Assembly: GCA_019348365.1 (NCBI GenBank)
Contig: JAHWJO010000134.1
Location: forward strand, 1 to 9,796
From: Armatimonadota bacterium
GTDB taxonomy: Bacteria; Armatimonadota; DTGP01; JAHWJO01
Direction: 5' to 3'
DNA length: 9,796 nt
The translations under genes and the position numbers were made by a program. Below, piece by piece: positions 5,960 through 9,796 of this stretch (its first letter is position 1; each line of letters begins with the position of its first letter). Below the pieces are notes generated by a model. It did no database searches. It was not told the origin of the DNA and saw nothing but the letters and a program-made list of their open reading frames with translations.

Positions 5960-7117
5960 TTACCCCTTGATCTGCCGCCGGAGAATGACGAAGAAGAACG
6001 GCCCGCCCATCAGCGCGGTGATCAGGCCCACCGGCACCTCCGTCGCACCGAACGCCGTCCGCGAGGCCGTGTCCGCCAGCAGCAAAAACGCCGCCCCGAA
6101 CAGCGCCGACACGGGCAATAAAATTCGGTGGTCCGGCCCCACGATCCGCCGCGCCATGTGCGGGACCATCAGCCCCACGAACGCGATCACGCCGCTCACC
6201 GCGACCGATGCCGCCGTCGCCAGGGCAGCGAGGGCCACCACGGCGGACTTCGTCGCCTCCACGTTCACGCCGAGGTGCAGCGCGGGCTCCTCCCCGGTCG
6301 CCATCAGGTTCAGATCCTTCGCGAAGGCGAGGAGTCCCAGGCCGCTCCCCGTGATCAGGAGCGCCGCCGCGCCGATCCGGGGCCAGTCCGCCCCCGAAAA
6401 ACTCCCCATCAGCCAGTACAGCACGCTCTGCATATCCCGCCCGGAGAGAGTCAGCAGCAATGTCACCAGCGCCCAGAAGAACGACCCCACCACGATCCCG
6501 GCGAGCAGGAACCCCTGCACGGGGAGCCGCCCCCCCCGACGCGAGAGCGCGAGGACGATCAGCATCGCGAGCAGGGCCGTGGCGAACGCCGCCAGCGGGG
6601 CCGCCATCCCTCCCAGCGCCGCCCCGTAGCCGAGGATCATCACCAGCGCCGCCCCCACCGCTGCCCCGGAGGAAACCCCGATCACGTAAGGGTCGGCAAG
6701 GGGATTACCGAGCAGCCCCTGGAGCGCCGCCCCACTCACCGAGAGTCCCGCCCCCACCAGCCCCGCCAGCATCACGCGCGGCAGCCGGATCTCCCCGATG
6801 ATCGTCAGGGTCTCCGTCGGGAGGCCCATCGATAGCGAGTGCAGCCCCGGCAGGCGGCCCAGCAGCGCCCGCGCGCTCATCCCCAGGGGGATGTTCGAGG
6901 GCCCCAGCGCCACCCCGACCACCGCCGCCAGGAACAGCCCCCCGCCGAAGACGAGCAGCCAGAGGGCCAGCCGTTGGCTAAGGGTGCGGGGGTGTATGGG
7001 TGTGGGGGAGTGTGGATGTATGGGTGCGGGGGTGTGTGGGTGTGTGGATGGGCGGATGGAGCCGGAGTCCGGTTCATGAGGGGATTCTGAAGCATCAGGT
7101 GGAGGAGAGGGCTTCAT
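5960..7117 (-). CDS. FecCD/BtuC-family ABC transporter permease
   Basis: This inner-membrane permease belongs to the class that imports iron-siderophores, heme, cobalamin or (in the MolBC system) molybdate. The 385 residues exceed the usual 330-350 because of a Pro/His/Thr-rich N-terminal tail (1-48). About ten membrane helices follow from residue 50. Family signatures are RLPRVMLAGLVGAGLSVSGAALQ and LGNPLADPYVIGVSSGAAVGA in the first half, and VIAFVGLMVPHMARRIVGPDH near the C-terminus, the loop that contacts the ATPase. No ATPase or binding-protein gene lies in the window; the genes on either side are a molybdoenzyme and vapBC. The ATG at 7117 has only a weak GAG ribosome site, but no ATG, GTG or TTG occurs in frame between the octamer array and the first helix, so the array must be translated. 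Confidence 0.92.
   Translation of the reverse strand: MKPSPPPDASESPHEPDSGSIRPSTHPHTPAPIHPHSPTPIHPRTLSQRLALWLLVFGGGLFLAAVVGVALGPSNIPLGMSARALLGRLPGLHSLSMGLPTETLTIIGEIRLPRVMLAGLVGAGLSVSGAALQGLLGNPLADPYVIGVSSGAAVGAALVMILGYGAALGGMAAPLAAFATALLAMLIVLALSRRGGRLPVQGFLLAGIVVGSFFWALVTLLLTLSGRDMQSVLYWLMGSFSGADWPRIGAAALLITGSGLGLLAFAKDLNLMATGEEPALHLGVNVEATKSAVVALAALATAASVAVSGVIAFVGLMVPHMARRIVGPDHRILLPVSALFGAAFLLLADTASRTAFGATEVPVGLITALMGGPFFFVILRRQIKG
6984..7047 (-). repeat. Degenerate octanucleotide array (8 units) coding the permease N-terminus
   Basis: Read on the minus strand from 7047, the sequence divides exactly into eight octamers: CCACACAC twice, then CCCCGCAC, CCATACAT, CCACACTC, CCCCACAC, CCATACAC and CCCCGCAC. 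On the plus strand this also shows as a 14 bp direct repeat (6982-6995 and 7022-7035) at 40 bp spacing, i.e. five units. It encodes residues 24-45, a Pro/His/Thr-rich stretch. Confidence 0.85.
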
Positions 7118-7176
7118 GATCTCGTCAACGACACAGCCAAATTGAGTTCTTCAACAGAATAAAATCCATATCCTTC

Positions 7177-7205
7177 ACCCACCCACACACCCACACACCC
7201 ACACA
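7177..7205 (+). repeat. Octanucleotide array ACCCACAC x3, inverted relative to the coding array
   Basis: ACCCACAC is repeated three times exactly at 7181-7204, preceded by an extra ACCC. Its rotation CCACACAC is the same unit found on the opposite strand within the permease gene; 16 bp at 7183-7198 are the perfect reverse complement of 7032-7047. It occupies the end of the 90 bp gap, 3 bp from the stop codon of the molybdoenzyme gene. Confidence 0.85.
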
Positions 7206-7207
7206 GA

Positions 7208-7855
7208 TCACCCGAAGCGCTCTTCCTTCCACGGATCGCCATGGTTGTGGTACCCCCGGACTTCCCAGAAACCGGGGCGGTCCACCGGCGAGAAGACGAT
7301 CCCGTTGAGGAACTTCGACCCCTTCCACGCGTACAAGTGCGGTACGAGGATCCGTACCGGGCCGCCGTGATCCAACGGAACCGGCTCGCCTTCCAACTCG
7401 TATGCGACCATCACGTCGGGCATGAGCATCTCTTCGAGGGGCAGGTTGGTGCTGTAGCCGTCGCGCCCGTACTGCAATACGAACCGGGCGCTCTCCTTCG
7501 GCTTCACGAGGTCGCAGATCGCGGCGAAGGGCACGCCTTTCCAGGTGATGTCGTACTGGCTCCAGCGGGTCACGCAGTGGAAGTCGAGGGTGCGGGTGAC
7601 GCTCGGCAGGGCAGTCAGGGCCGGCCAGTCCAGAGTCACCGGATTCTCCACCTCGCCGGTGATGGGCAGGGTGAACTCTTCCAGCCGGATCGGGGGCTTA
7701 TAACCCAGGTCCAGGATGGGGAACTTGGTGGTGAGATGCTGGCCGGGGGGCAGCCGGTCCTCCCCGCGCTCCTGGGTTCCGGTCTCCCCCTTCGCCTGAG
7801 CGCGGTCCACCGCCGCCCGCTTCACCCCCAGGTATCTCTTGTTATATTCCGCCAT
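7208..7855 (-). CDS. Sulfite-oxidase-like molybdopterin-dependent oxidoreductase
   Basis: The 215-residue protein has the SUOX/MsrP molybdopterin-binding fold. Residues 55-90 (PIRLEEFTLPITGEVENP, then LDWPALTALPSVTRTLDF) lead to FHCVTRWSQYDITWKGVPF, where Cys94 is the expected ligand of the molybdenum. LDHGGPVRILVPHLYAWKG and SKFLNGIVF (C-terminal third) are also typical, as is the ending in GYHNHGDPW. It matches the short cytoplasmic YuiH-like subfamily: no Tat signal, no heme domain and no dimerisation domain. The substrate is unknown; sulfite is not implied by the name. GGGAG lies 8 nt before the ATG. It is 90 bp upstream of the FecCD permease on the same strand and could be co-transcribed with it. 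Confidence 0.9.
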   Translation of the reverse strand: MAEYNKRYLGVKRAAVDRAQAKGETGTQERGEDRLPPGQHLTTKFPILDLGYKPPIRLEEFTLPITGEVENPVTLDWPALTALPSVTRTLDFHCVTRWSQYDITWKGVPFAAICDLVKPKESARFVLQYGRDGYSTNLPLEEMLMPDVMVAYELEGEPVPLDHGGPVRILVPHLYAWKGSKFLNGIVFSPVDRPGFWEVRGYHNHGDPWKEERFG

Positions 7856-7941
7856 CCCTCATCTCCCGCGACAGATTCTGTTACTCAACCTGCAGCATAA
7901 CCTTGATTTCATCGTTCTAAAAAAACGAAGATTGAGTTGCC

Positions 7942-8256
7942 TTATATCACCTCGTAAGAAAGCCCGGATTTTTCAAGATGAGAACAGACTTTCTTCAAAA
8001 TTCTTTCTTTATCTTCATCTGTGACCTCCTCATTATCATAGGGCGGTAGCCATTCCCTTATACTGTTAGAGTAAACTGCACACCCTGGATATCCAGCTTG
8101 TACTTCGACATAGATCAGCATTTCATGATCCCCTTCGATATATTTGTATTCGTCTCTACTCGTCCGTTTAATGGATGAGACTTCGTCAATTTTGACGCCG
8201 CCTCCATCCAAGAGCTTATCCAAATATTTTTTGAAAAGTTCGATCATGGCAGCCAT
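7942..8256 (-). CDS. Possible immunity protein, Imm74-like
   Basis: Read from the ATG at 8256 this gives 104 residues. The core YKYIEGDHEMLIYVEVQAGY, then IREWLPPYDNEEVTDEDKERILKKV, fits my recollection of Imm74-type immunity proteins of polymorphic toxin systems: a beta-sheet with an EGD turn, a Trp followed by an acidic loop, and a C-terminal helix. Immunity proteins bind and block a partner toxin in the cytoplasm. No toxin gene lies nearby. The gene is clearly more AT-rich than its neighbours, which suggests transfer. The start is uncertain: ATG 8256 and ATG 8247 have poor ribosome sites, and TTG 8307 with GAGAG just upstream would add 17 residues. The family call rests on pattern memory only. 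Confidence 0.5.
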   Translation of the reverse strand: MAAMIELFKKYLDKLLDGGGVKIDEVSSIKRTSRDEYKYIEGDHEMLIYVEVQAGYPGCAVYSNSIREWLPPYDNEEVTDEDKERILKKVCSHLEKSGLSYEVI

Positions 8257-8527
8257 TAAGAATTGTATTGAATAAAAATCTCGCAACCGTCGAAGTAGAA
8301 TACTCAAACATCTCTCAACTTACGATAATGTGCCATTCAGATTGCCACACTGGCATCATGCGGGAATAAGATCCTCAGTGGCACGGTTGGAGAGTTTAAA
8401 AGTCAGGCTCTCGTTTCTGAAGCGCTCTGATCCCGCTCTCGCGAGTACTCTCCTTTGACACAGGGATTATACTCTATTTGAGCCGTTCCCTCCCGAACCG
8501 TGGATTCCGAAGAAAGTCCGATCCCCC
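8257..8527. other. Intergenic region, no gene seen
   Basis: This 271 bp separates the divergent immunity-like and EamA genes. It holds a small hairpin, TGCCA-CAC-TGGCA (about 8343-8355), and a perfect TTGACA at 8455-8460 with no acceptable -10 at 16-18 bp. If translation of the immunity-like gene starts at TTG 8307, the first 51 bp are coding. Confidence 0.4.
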
Positions 8528-9514
8528 GTGCCCGACGTTGAACCGCCCCCGAAGCCCACTCCCGCGCCGGAGCCTCCCCCCTCCGACGCGGAATCGCTCG
8601 TCGGGCCGGAAGCGGGCAGCCTCATTGCGGAGGAGGGCCTGACCCGCATCCCCCCGGTCGTTCCGGCCTGGAAGCACCTCCTGCGCGGCCCGTACGGGGT
8701 CATCCTGTCGTCGGTCGCATTTGCGCTGATGAACTTCGTCGTCAAGCTCGCCAGCGAAGGCATCCCTCCCGGCGAGAGCACCTTCGCACGATTCCTCTTC
8801 GGCGCGGCCCTCCTCGGGGCGTTCGGCTGGAGCGGGAAGCTGGACATCCGGGCCCGGAACCGGCGCCTCCTCATCACGCGCGGGGTGCTGGGTTCCTGCG
8901 CGATCCTCCTCCTATTCGCCTCCATCTCGCTCACCCGCCTCACCAACGCGATCTCGCTGGGGAACACCTACGTCCTGTTCGGCGCGCTCTTCTCGTTCCT
9001 CTTCCTCGGCGAGGGGTTCGGGCTGCGGATCGTCGGCGCGCTGGCGATGGCGCTCGTGGGAGCGGGGTTCATCCTCCGGCCCGACCTCGGCCATCTCCAG
9101 TACGGCGACATACTCGCGCTGGCGCACGGCGTGATGGGCGGCGCGGCGATCACCGTCGTCCGCAGCCTGCGCCGCGCCGGGCAGGAGAGCCCCTGGGCAA
9201 TCCTCTTCTACCTCTCGGTGGTGGGGACCTTCGCCAGCCTGCTCACCGGGCCGGGTGACTGGGTGCTGCCGCGCGGGGAGTACTGGGTCCTCCTCCTGCT
9301 CCTCGGGGTACTCGGCACGCTGGGCCAGGCGCTCCTCACCTACGCGTACCGCTGGGTAACGACGGCGCAGGGAGGCATCCTCTCCCTCCTCGTCGTCCCG
9401 ATTTCGACGGGTCTTGGCGTCGCTTTCCTGGGGGAGCGCCTGACGAAGGGGGATTGGATCGGCACCGCGCTCATTCTCCTCAGCAGCGTGTACGTGGTCA
9501 CGGAACGTAAATAG
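8528..9514 (+). CDS. EamA/DMT-superfamily permease
   Basis: The 328-residue product is an inner-membrane transporter of the drug/metabolite superfamily with two EamA repeats (about 55-185 and 193-326) and about ten helices. Each repeat ends near the signature glycine-glutamate motif: FLFLGEGFG (157-165) and AFLGERLTKGDW (299-310). Members export or import amino acids, nucleotides or other small solutes; the substrate here is not readable. Residues 1-48 are a Pro/Glu-rich tail (MPDVEPPPKPTPAPEPPP), absent from typical members. The GTG at 8528 has no good ribosome site, but the first in-frame ATG is Met68, inside helix 1, so a GTG start is the best option. It is a single gene, divergent from the immunity-like gene. 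Confidence 0.9.
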   Translation: MPDVEPPPKPTPAPEPPPSDAESLVGPEAGSLIAEEGLTRIPPVVPAWKHLLRGPYGVILSSVAFALMNFVVKLASEGIPPGESTFARFLFGAALLGAFGWSGKLDIRARNRRLLITRGVLGSCAILLLFASISLTRLTNAISLGNTYVLFGALFSFLFLGEGFGLRIVGALAMALVGAGFILRPDLGHLQYGDILALAHGVMGGAAITVVRSLRRAGQESPWAILFYLSVVGTFASLLTGPGDWVLPRGEYWVLLLLLGVLGTLGQALLTYAYRWVTTAQGGILSLLVVPISTGLGVAFLGERLTKGDWIGTALILLSSVYVVTERK

Positions 9515-9745
9515 GGTAGGGGATGAGGGGAAACGGGGATCGACAGCCCCTCCGTCAGGAAACGGGATGACGAAGACGGTTTGTCCGGCGGCGCGGATCT
9601 CCTGCTCGCGAAGGGAAAGCAAGGTGGCATCTTCCCATGCTTCAATGAGCCGTCGCAATCCTCGAATGTGGATTTCTATGAGGAAAATGGATAAAACCCA
9701 CCGGTACAGTTGCTCACCTTTTCCATCGCAAGTCATGCCCGTCAT
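9515..9745 (-). pseudogene. Possible gene remnant on the minus strand
   Basis: Past the EamA stop, the minus strand has an open frame from the window edge with coding-like composition, for example RGLRRLIEAWEDATLLSL and IRAAGQTVFVIPFPDGGAVD. Candidate starts are ATG 9745 and ATG 9736. The frame meets no stop until 8912, which would need about 600 bp of overlap with EamA in antisense, so an intact gene is unlikely. It may be a truncated gene whose old 3' end has been lost, or chance. I do not recognise the sequence. Confidence 0.2.
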
Positions 9746-9796
9746 CGTGCGGCGGTTCTGGGTCCGTTGATTAGAGGAGGCGAGGCAAAGGAGAGC

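Noticed and set aside
5949..6835. Plus-strand open frames opposite the FecCD permease
   Set aside because: They are Arg/Ala/Pro-rich antisense shadows of a GC-rich gene; the permease signatures on the minus strand are unmistakable.
6982..7205. G/T- and C/A-rich repeats as a CRISPR array
   Set aside because: The units are 8 bp and contiguous, with no spacers and no cas genes.
7905..7930. Small stem TCGTT/AACGA with a run of A residues near the end of the immunity-like gene
   Set aside because: The stem is only 5 bp and the T run on the minus strand falls in the loop, not after the stem, so it is not an intrinsic terminator.
7133..7940. Weak inverted similarity between 7133-7175 and 7900-7940, flanking the molybdoenzyme gene
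   Set aside because: The match is short and mostly visible only in one translated frame; aligned bases do not exceed what AT-rich DNA can give by chance.
8455..8480. Perfect TTGACA as a promoter for the EamA gene
   Set aside because: No -10-like hexamer lies 16-18 bp downstream; TATACT at 8468-8473 is only 7 bp away.
8912..9514. Minus-strand open frame through the EamA gene
   Set aside because: Within EamA the frame reads as Glu/Arg-rich antisense, while the EamA repeats are clear on the plus strand.

Overview
The window comes from a GC-rich, Gram-negative-type (diderm) chromosome, most likely an uncultured or environmental lineage. The evidence for an outer membrane is an apparently complete apolipoprotein N-acyltransferase gene (lnt) plus a predicted lipoprotein. 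The 7Fe-type ferredoxin and the style of the unassigned lipoprotein recall Armatimonadota or similar soil phyla, but this is an impression and not a placement. I see no rRNA, tRNA, CRISPR array or transposase.

Layout, left to right. (1) 1-1464: a minus-strand 7Fe ferredoxin gene with its own terminator, divergent from a plus-strand LysR regulator; the 177 bp gap carries an imperfect dyad. (2) 1465-2634: two small plus-strand genes of unknown function (89 and 99 aa). The second has a good sigma70-type promoter, a 5' leader with a hairpin followed by a T run, and a strong 3' terminator. (3) 2694-5239: a minus-strand lipoprotein of unknown function, divergent from lnt. lnt carries an in-frame palindromic repeat followed by a heptanucleotide tandem array. 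(4) 5254-5944: a minus-strand vapBC toxin-antitoxin pair with a clear promoter, convergent with lnt and 14 bp from its stop. (5) 5960-7855: a minus-strand pair, a sulfite-oxidase-like molybdoenzyme followed by a FecCD-type ABC permease. The permease N-terminus is encoded by a degenerate octanucleotide array, and the same octamer occurs inverted in the gap between the two genes. (6) 7942-8256: an AT-rich minus-strand gene resembling polymorphic-toxin immunity proteins (Imm74-like). (7) 8528-9514: a plus-strand EamA/DMT permease. The last 282 bp has no confident gene, but its minus strand has a coding-like reading frame.

The genes do not form one pathway. They are short, mostly independent transcription units typical of a mixed chromosomal region. 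The main theme that conventional annotation would miss is short-repeat DNA inside genes: a palindrome plus heptamers in lnt and octamers in the FecCD permease, both read through in frame. Three membrane proteins (Lnt, FecCD permease, EamA) also have Pro-rich N-terminal extensions ahead of their first membrane segment. No single new multi-gene system is evident.
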